From contig JARHVA010004094.1 in assembly GCA_037957365.1 (NCBI GenBank), positions 1 to 64,000 on the forward strand: DNA of 64,000 nt, given 5' to 3'. A program made the translations under genes and the position numbers. Source of the DNA: Torreya grandis (taxonomy: Eukaryota > Streptophyta > Pinopsida > Cupressales > Taxaceae). Below are positions 1 through 8,784 of the stretch, piece after piece; positions within the stretch are counted from its first letter, which is position 1, and each line of letters opens with the position of its first letter. The notes under the pieces were generated by a model. The model was not told the origin of the DNA. It saw only the letters and a list, made by a program, of their open reading frames with translations, and did no database searches.

Positions 1-1938
1 ATGTGTTATTTTTATTGTTTTTTATTTTATCTAAAGTGTATAAGGCTATAAAATGACTAAATGTACAATTTGTTGATTATTCTAGAATATTCTTCTAATC
101 TACTTCCTACATGTTCCAGAGCTAGATCTATATTAACATCAAAATCAAATAAGTACATTGTTTTCATTATCATTGAAATATCTAGCATAGTTTTGCATTT
201 CATTTTTAGCATATCTCAGCGTAATAAATTAATTATAGGTTCTATATGAGTTTTGAAATTAATTGGCTTGATGTAGATTTGTTTATTACCCTTGTGCTTT
301 TTCAATTTTATATTTTGAACCCTAGATACACCAATCTCTATTTTTAGGGTTAAAAATTTGGTGAACTAGATCTTTGATCTCTAAACCCCATCTACATTAG
401 GGTTTTTTATTCAATGAAAAATAATCTAATTTTTTTAGTTTTCAAAAAAAATTAAAATTAACAAAATGTCACAGTTAATTTTCATAAATTCATGTTTATT
501 ATGGATATATTTGTAATTTATTTCATGTTATAATACCATATGGTATCTATTACTTGTTATTTCTCATGTATTATTAAATAAATTTGATCTATAAGGGTTT
601 CTAAATTTTATTATTGTGAATCCACTATATTTTGTCATACCTTTCTTGTTTTAATGTTTACAATGAGATTTTAACTATTACTATAGAAAAACAAAGGGAG
701 TGAATGAAACAATCGCTCTTTCCATGCCATGTTACTACCCAATCCAAGAATAATACTATTAAAACTTACTCTTGAACTTGTTACAACCCATTTCATCTTA
801 TTACAAGGATGTCATTATGTTAGTGCGTTATTACACACTTTTTTAGAATGATATGTACTTACGATCCTAGCACCTAAAAATAGAACTTGAGAGTAAGGAC
901 AAGGTCCTTTATTCATCATGCAATGGGCTTTATTCTCTTACAAAATTACCTAGATTTCTATTATTATACTTGTATGACTATCTCAAGATATCTTGATATT
1001 CAAGATATAATTATAAACCCTCACTTTCTTCTTATTGTTATGATATTTTAAAACAAATTAGATCTAATTAAATATTTTACATTTTTTTTTATAGTTGAAT
1101 ATTTATGGATATTTGTCATAAAAATCCATTTAATACTACACAATTTTCATTTTTAAAAATTTTTAGATTCTTTTTAAGTAAAATTTAAATTTTATAGAAA
1201 GGGTTCTAGTCTGAATTGTGAGGATGATAGTTATTTATATCCATCCACTGAGGTACAAATACTTCTACAAACATGATACAAAGAGTAAAGTATTTAAAGC
1301 TAGGATCATGTCATAGGTAATTTTGATGATATGGATGTCCCGTACATATCGTTGCTTAGCCAAAAAAACTCATTGATTTAAATGTATGGTTATTTAACAT
1401 TATAAATCAAGTATATATTTATTTTTCAAATATGAATAAAGATCTTGACATTTTATATAATTCAATGATTCCATATAATACCTTTAAACATATATTTAAA
1501 GTAATAATAACTTTAACATAAATATAAATAAAGAAATAGTTTTTTTCTAATTTTTATTAATAAATAGTGATTAAAGTATTTTTAAAATAAATTTATTGTT
1601 TTCATAATAAAAGAACCATCTAATAAAATTGGATCCCTATACAAAATTTAAAAAGAGCTCTTCCAAAAAGTGTTCTTCTAAATATTCATAAAAATAACAA
1701 GATTTAAAATTTAATACTAAATATTAAAATTTGATTATATATAATTATTAAAATATTGAAATCAAGTGAAATATTCATAAAAATAACAAGATTTAAAATT
1801 TTATTCTAAATATTAAAATTTGATTATATATAATTATTAAAATATTGAAATCAAGTGAATTTATGAAAAGTGAGCATCAATCACAACTTAAATATAATGA
1901 ATAATGTTATGACCTTTAAGTTACATATTGGATGTAAC
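1..1938. other. A+T-rich sequence without a recognisable gene
   Basis: No reading frame here has recognisable coding character; the short open frames are chance ones in A+T-rich DNA. The block is repeated at 30079-32022. Apart from the 89-bp tandem duplication near its right end I see no structured element. It may be an old, unrecognisable transposon remnant. Confidence 0.6.
1681..1858 (+). repeat. 89-bp tandem duplication
   Basis: Two adjacent units start at 1681 and 1770, each beginning aatattcataaaaataac and ending near atcaagtg, with only a few differences. The same two-unit arrangement is at 31765-31942, so it predates the segmental duplication. Confidence 0.9.
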
Positions 1939-1943
1939 ATTAT

Positions 1944-2939
1944 TGTTAGGTTGTGGAGCTAAAAGCTTCACCAGAATGCAAACAGGAGAAGTTATGGAGG
2001 TTGTAGAAAGTGTTGTGAAGTGTCACAGACACCGGCGTCAGTCAGGACAACCGACGACGACAGGAGGGAGACAGGAAGGCAACCGACGTCGGTCATGGAT
2101 CGGCTGGCATCGGCACCCCCAGGCAGCCAGGGACCGACGTCGGTCACCTGTGGTTCGAGCTGCGAGTATGTTACGGGCAGTTGGTTGACGAACCAAGTGT
2201 TTGCATGTTTAGAGCTATTCTTAGACTGAGAGCTGCGGATTTAATTATTGTATTATTGTCTAATTATTGTTTGGATGAGATCTATATATGGACTCATGAT
2301 TGTATTGTAAAAGTGTGCTAGAAAGCCATAGAGCTTTTAGAGAGAGCTAGTGTAGCTCCTCCTAGTTCCAAGGGGTGCTGAGTGTGTATGATCAGGGAGA
2401 GTTGCAAGATCTGCAAGGTCAAGGAGCTGATCGACTGGAGTACTGGTTGAAGAATCATAAGGACTTGGTGAGGCAAGGACAAGGGTTCTTCAGGGGTGTA
2501 GAGATGTCTACATGGTGAGTAAGGTCTAGTGATTTGTAGGTAGCAGAGAGCAGGGGATCTACTTGAAGTACAGTTGTGTACTTGGTGAACTGGCAGCGTG
2601 CTACTGACTGGTTGGAGAGGTGAACATCAATTCTGTATTGGAGTTGATTGTTGGGACCGAGAGAGAGAGAGTGAAGAAGGTCTTGAGGTGTGGCGAACCT
2701 TTGAGGTGGAGGAAGAAGTGGCATCTTCCTTATTGTATATTCTTTTATGTATATAATACAATTGTGTATTGTCTCTTAATTCCTGTGTTGTTTCATATTT
2801 CTAGTTACTTATTGATTCTGGTATAATTCCATTTTTAGTTGCTAATACAAGAAGTAATCACATGTGTTCTAATTGGTAGAGCAAGATCCTGACTCAATAG
2901 GGATTTGAGCATGTTTATTGTTCTGGGGTTTCCCTAACA
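1944..2939 (+). repeat. 5' LTR of the 4.0-kb copia element
   Basis: 996 bp, matching 4966-5959 with scattered, mostly transition differences (about 3 % by eye). It carries ACCGACGTCGGTC at 2082-2094 and 2133-2145 and a diverged form at 2031. A TATATA string near 2283 could be the promoter TATA box. A short (GA)n run lies near 2659. Open frames inside the LTR (for example 1928-2229) are not conserved coding sequence. Confidence 0.93.
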
Positions 2940-2941
2940 CG

Positions 2942-2959
2942 TGGTATCAAAGCTTCAGG
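2942..2959 (+). other. Primer binding site, initiator-Met tRNA type
   Basis: tggtatcaaagcttcagg starts three bases after the 5' LTR end. It resembles the canonical plant copia PBS TGGTATCAGAGC with one G-to-A change. This orients the element on the plus strand. Confidence 0.88.
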
Positions 2960-3048
2960 TTGGGTTACTAACAGGTGGTTTCAGATCTGATAGTGTTTGT
3001 TGATTACAAGTTGCTCACAGGGGTTTCTGATTGAGTGGGAGTATAGCA

Positions 3049-3765
3049 ATGGCAGAAGGAAGTAAGCTACGAATGGATAAACTGAATAGCACGAATGGTC
3101 TGATTGATGGAAAGAAAGAGCAGAGAAAAAGATATTGTTGGTTGGTAGCAGATCAGCATGAAGGAACTGAAGATGCAGATGTTGCAGGTGTTGTTGCACA
3201 GGATGCTTTGGGAGGTTTCTTGGATGAAGTTGAATTTTAGATAATAGATTATGTTGCCTCTTTCCATGCAGCCCCAGGTTTAGGAGCTGGAGAGCCTTGT
3301 CAGATTATTGACAAAGGGGAAGTGAAGCTGAAATTACAGATGGATGACACACAGTGGTTGAAGGAAGTCATGCAGGTACCAGTCTTGGAGCTGAGTCTAA
3401 TTTCTTCAAGAAATTTGGGTGATGGGAGATATTCTGTAACTCTCACAGAGGATACACTTGAATTAGATGGTGGTAAGAAAGTAGGTGTCCTTTATCTATC
3501 TACTTATATTGTTGATTCACCTTCTGTTGCAGAGATGTGGCTTCATAGGCTTAGTCACATATGTAGAAGGAGAATGCAGGTTCTGAAGTGGAAGACAGAT
3601 GTTTTTGACAAGCTAAAAAACTGGAAAGCCTTGGTGTTCATGGAGGAGATGACGAACAGGGATCAGGTGAGAGAACTAAATTATTCTGAGCAGAGCAGGG
3701 TTGATTTGATTAGGATTTTGATCCATGGAGAGCTCACGGGTAAAAAGATTATCACTCACAGGTGA
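3049..3765 (+). pseudogene. Deleted copia gag / protease / pre-integrase remnant
   Basis: One frame runs from an ATG at 3049 to 3765 with a single stop (TAG, 3238-3240). The beginning, MAEGSKLRMDKLNSTN, is like a copia Gag N-terminus. After a deletion of most of Gag the frame enters a protease-like segment, IIDYVASFHA, where the family has D-S-G-A; the S-G pair is replaced, so the active site is lost. Next comes a GAG-pre-integrase-like stretch with GVLYLSTYIVDS and WLHRLSH, the counterpart of the family's W-H-R-L-G-H. The integrase core is missing. Homology breaks off near 3630 and the GC-rich motif array follows. Fusing these parts in one frame looks like the result of internal deletion. 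Confidence 0.8.
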
Positions 3766-3773
3766 ACACAGGT

Positions 3774-3899
3774 ACCGGTGTCGGTCACACAGTAACCGAC
3801 GTCGGCCATGAGGGAACCGATGTCGGCTGAAAGGATACCGGCGTCGGCCAGGGAAATGACGTCGGCAGTCAGGGTCAGTGCAAAGAACCGACATCGGTC
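3774..3899 (+). repeat. Array of palindromic ACCGRYGTCGGYC motifs
   Basis: Six variants of one 12-13 bp motif, mostly about 20-22 bp apart: ACCGGTGTCGGTC (3774), ACCGACGTCGGCC (3795), ACCGATGTCGGCT (3817), ACCGGCGTCGGCC (3837), TGACGTCGGCA (3857) and ACCGACATCGGTC (3887). The same motif is in both LTRs (2082, 2133, 5155). Its halves read RCCGAC in inverted orientation and its centre is often GACGTC. In known plant promoters RCCGAC is the DRE/CRT core and ACGT the bZIP core. Whether it acts as a regulatory site here is unknown. Confidence 0.8.
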
Positions 3900-4417
3900 G
3901 GGAGCAGACTAGGAGATGGCCGAGATCAGTCACTAGAATGGATATTGGGCGGACAGCAAGTCTCAAACGCTCATGTGGAGGTCAGAAAGGGTAAGTGAAC
4001 CTCATATTCGTTGTTCACCTTCTTTATATTGCTTACTAATGGTCAAGAACCAGGAGGATGTGAAGAAGCAATGCAGGTAGAGTCCAGATACAGTGGGAGC
4101 TTGGCATGGATGAGGAGTGAGTCCTTGGAGAAGAACCAAATAGGTATTTGTTGGTAGAGTTGTCAGCTGGAAGAAAGCACTGAGAGAGATGGATTCCTGT
4201 TTTAAAGAAGAGAGTGGATGGATACATGAGACAGAGGGCCAAGGCATATGGTCTTGAAGAAGCTGCAGGACAGTAGTACAAGTTTTGACAGGTGGATGAC
4301 TAAGCATGGCTTTAGTCAATGTTAGTGTAACTATTGTGTTGTTTTTTATTCTTACCAGGTGGATGATGAGTCGCGACATTATCCAATTACTGTACGTGGA
4401 TGGTTCGCTAGCAGGTT

Positions 4418-4884
4418 TTGTACATACAGGGATTTGCTGAGCTAAAAGGTAAGGTTAGTTTAGAGGTGTGTCATGAAGAATTTAGAGCAGCGAAATTCTT
4501 TGGCATAAGAGAAATGGAGATTTTATCTCCAGTGGGAGCTGATGTGAAGATGGTGTTGGCGAGGTTTATTACGCAGGATGCAGAATCGGTAAGCACACCA
4601 ATGGCTGGACAGTTCAAGCTTAGCTTGAAACAGGGTTTGAAATCACATGAGATCTATTGTAGATCTGAGTTTTCCCAATTCAGTGGGGGTTGTCGGAAAG
4701 TATGGAGCCAATTCGGGGAAGGAGTACTAGAGGGCAGTTCAGTGGGACTAGCAGCAGGGATTCTTGTTATGCAGGGTCAAGTTCTTTACTACATGGATGT
4801 GTAGGTTCGGATGTGGCAGGTTACTTGAATGACAGGTATAGCATCACAGGTTGTGTGGTGGGTGGTCTTCAGGATTCATCTTGA
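4418..4884 (+). pseudogene. Copia reverse transcriptase / RNase H C-terminal remnant
   Basis: Two frames together hold the end of a copia polyprotein. The first (about 4470-4660) contains GIREMEILSPVGADVKMVLA and QDAESVSTPMAGQFKLSL, the part of RT that follows the YVDD region (family form: GMEI..., QDAKPVSTPLA). The second (about 4690-4884) contains GCVGSDVAGYLNDRYSITGC, a degraded version of the RNase H start (GYVDSDLAGDLD.RKSTTGY). The catalytic YVDD segment and the rest of RNase H are missing. At least one frameshift separates the pieces. A dead relic. Confidence 0.75.
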
Positions 4885-4954
4885 AGAGGGATACAAACCA
4901 GAAAACAAATTAGATGGGCTACAGATACAGGTACAGGTGCAGCTGTTTATCTCC

Positions 4955-4965
4955 AAGTGGGAGAT
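4955..4965 (+). other. Polypurine tract of the 4.0-kb copia element
   Basis: aagtgggagat directly precedes the 3' LTR, the usual place and form of the plus-strand priming tract in plant copia elements. Confidence 0.85.
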
Positions 4966-5959
4966 AGTTAGGTTGTGGAGCTAAAAGCTTCACCAGAATG
5001 CAAACAGGAGAAGTTATGGAGGTTGCAGGAAGTGTTGCGAAGTGTCACAGACACCGGCATCGGTCAGGACAACCGACGACGGCAGGAGGGAGACAGGAAG
5101 GCAATCGAAGTCGGTCATGGATCGGCCGGCGTCGGCACCCCCAGGCAGCCAGGGACCGACGTCGGTCACCTGTGGTTCGAGCTGCGAGTATGTTACGGGC
5201 AGTTGGTTGGCGAACCAAGTGTTTGTATGTTTAGAGTTATTCTTAGACTGAGAGCTGCGGATTTAATTATTGTATTATTGTCGAATTATTGTTTGGATGA
5301 GATCTATATATGGACTCATGATTGTATTGTAAAAGTGTGCTAGAAAGCCATAGAGCTTTTAGAGAGAGCTAGTGTAGCTCCTCCTAGTTCCAAGGGGTGC
5401 TGAGTGTGTATGATCAGGGAGAGTTGCAAGATTTGCAAGGTCAAGGAGCTGATCCACTGGAGTACTGGTTGAAGAATCATAAGGACTTGCTGAGGCAAGG
5501 ACAAGGGTTCTTCAGGGGTGTAGAGATGTCTACATGGTGAGTAAGGTCTAGTGATTTGCAGGTAGCAGAGAGCAGGGGATCTACTTGGAGTACGGTTGTG
5601 TACTTGGTGAACTGGCAGCGTGCTACTGACTGGTTGGAGAGGTGAACATCAATTCTGTATTGGAGTTGATTGTTGGGACCGAGAGAGAGAGTGAAGAAGG
5701 TCTTGAGGTGTGGCGAACCTTTGAGGTGGAGGAAGAAGTGGCATCTTCCTTATTGTATATTCTTCTATGTATATAATACAATTGTGTATTGTCTCTTAAT
5801 TCCTGTGTTGTTTCATATTTCTAGTTACTTATTGATTCTGGTATAATTCCGTGTTTAGTTGCTAATACAAGAAGTAATCACATGTGTTCTAATTGGTAGA
5901 GCAAGATCCTGACTCAGTAGGGATTTGAGCATGTTTATTGTTCTGGGGTTTCCCTGACA
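4966..5959 (+). repeat. 3' LTR of the 4.0-kb copia element
   Basis: 994 bp, nearly identical to 1944-2939. The first base is A instead of T (AGTTAGG). The ACCGACGTCGGTC motif is kept at 5155-5167. The other motif copies differ from the 5' LTR by changes such as CG to CA or TG. It ends CCCTGACA, followed by the right ATTAT. Confidence 0.93.
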
Positions 5960-5964
5960 ATTAT

Positions 5965-6583
5965 TAACTTCAACATTAGTAACCTTCTTAAGGGATTAAC
6001 ACATTGAAACTATATACCTCAATTAAAACTACAAATTACAACATAAAAATGTGAGCTTATAAACTGAATGAATGACTTACACATTGAGATAGTATTAGAT
6101 ACATCAATTACAGTTGGTAATCACCTCATATAATCCATCAATTTCCGTATGAAGAGGAGATGTGTATAACCATCATTCATGCATATCCATTGAAAAGGCC
6201 CAAACACCATGAAATCTGAATATATGTGACAATGTGAAGGCCAAACAAATTGCATCCCCGCTTAATTCTCAGGTAAATTGAGGGCTGGACATTTGACTTT
6301 GTAGGGTTTCTTAGGGTATATTTGGGCATAGAAAGTGATGAGTCCCTTGGAAGTTAGCAACGACTCTACGATACCAGACAACACATTTGCATCCTTGTCG
6401 ATATGGTGCCCGCGCACACCTCGTATCGTTTCAGCCGTCGGCCGCTGGAGCCATGCGTCCCTGTCGTTAGTGGCCGCCGGATTCCATCGTTTCAATTCTT
6501 TATAACACCTGCCTCTGCGCCCGACTATTCTCAAACACAATCGCTTCCTCCTTGTCGTTTATCGATTTTACAAAGTTGAATGA
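5965..6583. other. Upstream flank of the ERF pseudogene
   Basis: A+T-rich up to about 6340, then clearly GC-richer with several CpGs up to the pseudogene, as expected for a former promoter, 5' UTR or N-terminal coding region. A minus-strand open frame (6262-6540) crosses it, but I recognise nothing in that protein and its copy-2 version is shorter. The string tctttataacacc near 6498 could be a TATA box; this is speculative. Confidence 0.45.
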
Positions 6584-7181
6584 TGTCGCGCAGAGAAGGG
6601 CAAAGTTGCGCAGAGTCCTCTGAAGGGGAACTACATTAGAGAGGGGTTCGCAAAAGACCGTGGGGAAAATATGCTGCAGAGATCAGAGATCCTTTCAAAC
6701 GACGTCGCCTTTGGCTGGGGACATTCCATACCAACGTGGAAGCTGCCCATGCCTACGACAAGGCCGCGGTAATGCTGAGGGGCGCGAGAGCTAAAACCAA
6801 CTTTCCTATCGATCACCTTCCTTTTGCGTCCCCATTAAGCGTTGACGTGCCTCCATCACCTTATCTGACTCGACCCAGGGCTGTGAATGCAGTGGACAAC
6901 AGTTCTTCAACTTCAGCCACCTTTGCGAAGGCCATGTTTCCGTGGAGGCTGCAGCAGCAACAGCAGTTGACAGCACACCGTCAAATAAGGCGAAATGGAG
7001 GAAAGCACAAAGATCATGCAATTGGGATTGATGTTGACGCGATCAATGATAGTAATATATTGTTGAAGGTTGGAATCTGAACATTGCTCTCCCAGATGAT
7101 GGAGAAGCAGAAGACGATCATAGTGTTCAAAATGATCACGATACTTCTGGTAGGACTCTGTGGCTTCTGCGCCATGTTTAA
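6584..7181 (+). pseudogene. AP2/ERF transcription factor pseudogene, copy 1
   Basis: The AP2/ERF domain is at about 6632-6813. It reads KGNY, then, after an extra ATTAG (6635-6639), [19 protein letters not shown], then [19 protein letters not shown] and [13 protein letters not shown]14 and D19 mark the ERF rather than the DREB subfamily. Such proteins bind GCC-box DNA in the nucleus. The five extra bases shift the frame and create an in-frame TAG (6637-6639) on the downstream side, so the N-terminus and the domain cannot be joined. Downstream the frame stays open to TGA at 7078-7080, through a Ser/Pro-rich part and a QQQQQ run. Another frame at 7066-7181 gives [16 protein letters not shown], a plausible original acidic C-terminus with an LxIxL pattern like an EAR repression motif. 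This implies a second frameshift. No start codon is in frame with KGNY. Confidence 0.85.
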
Positions 7182-8784
7182 CGGCAAGAGATTTCTCATC
7201 CGTTTATTTCGTTATGTTGCATTCCTCATTCCTCATTTCTCATCTCTATTTTACTGCATATGTTTCTCGTCCAGAAGGATACGAGTGTGTGAAGGCTGCA
7301 CTGACTGTTATGGTATTATGTAATTTTTCTCCACATTTATCCAAATATTATGGTTCTCTAAATTAATAGATTTGTCCATATTTTTTAGATCTATGGTTGA
7401 CCCTTTTAACAAAGGGGGATAAACTTTTAACTCTTAAAGTTCAACAAGAATCTAATTAAATAAATTAGAAAAGAAGACGCTAATTATTAAATTACATGAT
7501 TTTTATAATTCATATTAATTTTTTTTTTAAATTTATTTAAATATATATTTTTTAAAGTAAATCATTATAAATCAATTATTATTATTATTTGGAATGTGAG
7601 CACAATGCATATGAATATATATTATATCAATTAATTTCATTCCTTTGCAAGATTGTTCATTTAGAAAATTTTATCTCCTATACACATCTTAATAAAATAG
7701 GCACCTTCGCATTTATTCATGGCTATTTTATTTTTATATATATGGGGATGTGGATATAGAACTTTCACATTTATGGACTCTTATTATATATATGTTTATA
7801 AATATATAAAATAATTGTTAATAAATTTGTGTATATATATATAATTTTTATGTTTAATTATTGTTATTTTATATATTCATATAAATATATAAAATATTAA
7901 TTATTAAACATAAAAATTATATATATACACAAATTTATTAACAATTATTTTATATATTTATATAAATATATAAAATACTAATTATTAAAGGTTCTATGTT
8001 ATGAATACTAGATTGATTTAAATTATTTTTTATTTAATTTTTACCATAAAATAAGAAATTTGAAATGTGTTTATATCAATTTTATATTTATTTGGTTTCG
8101 TTGACAAGACTCTTAATATGATCTTCCTTTTTTTTAGGAATCTCTATATAGTCTTTCTTCTTTAATTTGTGCAACCTTTTAAAATGGACGAACCCAACTA
8201 ACCTTTTCTTCATTTCTCAATTCTAACAATTGGAAGTAGTATGAGCACAAATCTTGCCAATATTTGAATTTAGTCATCTATAAATAGAAAAGTGATTAGT
8301 TTATTTGAAGAATTAAGAGTAATCATACATTATCAAGCCCTTTTGTAATACTTAATCAAAAATTATGTTTGAGCATATCATTGAACATATTTTTATTTAT
8401 AAATATTTATATAATTTTTGAGTGTTTTAAAATTTAGAAAAGATAGCTATGACATCTTTATTTATCTAACATTATTATGCATACCCCCAAAACTAAGTCA
8501 TCCATGTATGATTTGAAAATTTTAAGAGGAAGTGAGTTTAAGCACAGGGAATTAAGGAAAAAGGAAAAGGAATAATGAAAAATGAACATAGGCAACCATC
8601 TATATTTGAGACTTTAATAAGGTTATGACAGTCAACCAGGGGTGTCCATATGGTCTTAGTATTATCATTTTATCATATCTAGATCCGGTGGTTGTAGACA
8701 CCTAAAAATACATCTAGGTATTTATTAAAAATTAAATTATATGATTCTAAGGTTCCTATGTATTTGTCAACTATTTATTCAAAC
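7182..8784. other. A+T-rich spacer without a recognisable gene
   Basis: Very A+T-rich sequence following the ERF pseudogene. Apart from the long inverted repeat at 7803-7955 I see no element or gene. It is collinear with 33249-34879. Confidence 0.6.
7803..7955. repeat. Long A+T palindrome (hairpin), copy 1
   Basis: Arms of about 58 bp (7803-7860 and 7898-7955) are near-perfect reverse complements around a loop of about 37 bp. The left arm contains aattgttaataaatttgtg and the right arm cacaaatttattaacaatt. Weaker pairing continues outward through ataaatatataaaat. No convincing terminal repeat or target duplication is visible, so a MITE origin is possible but unproven. Also present in copy 2. 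Confidence 0.9.

Larger units (their letters stand above)
1939..5964 (+). mobile_element. Defective Ty1/copia LTR retrotransposon (4.0 kb) with ATTAT target duplication
   Basis: A complete insertion: LTR (1944-2939), initiator-Met-type PBS, about 2 kb of deleted gag-pol, polypurine tract, LTR (4966-5959). It is flanked by ATTAT at 1939-1943 and 5960-5964. Copy 2 keeps the unoccupied site, aacattattaacttc near 32021-32035, with a single ATTAT, so the insertion followed the segmental duplication. The LTRs start TGTTAGG (AGTTAGG in the 3' copy) and end CCCTAACA / CCCTGACA. The coding remnant lacks most of integrase and RT, so the element could only have moved with proteins supplied in trans. Its LTRs and part of its interior are clearly more GC-rich than the surroundings. 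Confidence 0.95.

Noticed and set aside
1928..2229. Open frames with Arg-rich products inside the copia LTR
   Set aside because: They lie in the GC-rich motif part of the LTR; the 3' LTR versions differ in ways that do not respect codons, and the products match no family.
2867..2900. tRNA-like D-arm string (ctaattggtagagcaagatcc) near the LTR end
   Set aside because: No matching acceptor stem, T-loop consensus or anticodon arm could be formed around it; it is repeated in both LTRs as part of the LTR.
6262..6540. Minus-strand open frame upstream of the ERF pseudogene
   Set aside because: No recognisable domain; the copy 2 version is shortened. Probably chance openness in GC-richer DNA.
6635..6640. 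ATTAG as a splice acceptor in front of the ERF domain
   Set aside because: KGNY directly before it is itself the expected domain start, so an intron end here would require a second KGNY-like exon; a 5-base insertion is simpler.
7084..7323. Hydrophobic open frame after the ERF stop
   Set aside because: It is an out-of-frame reading of the likely ERF C-terminus and 3' flank, and copy 2 diverges at its end.
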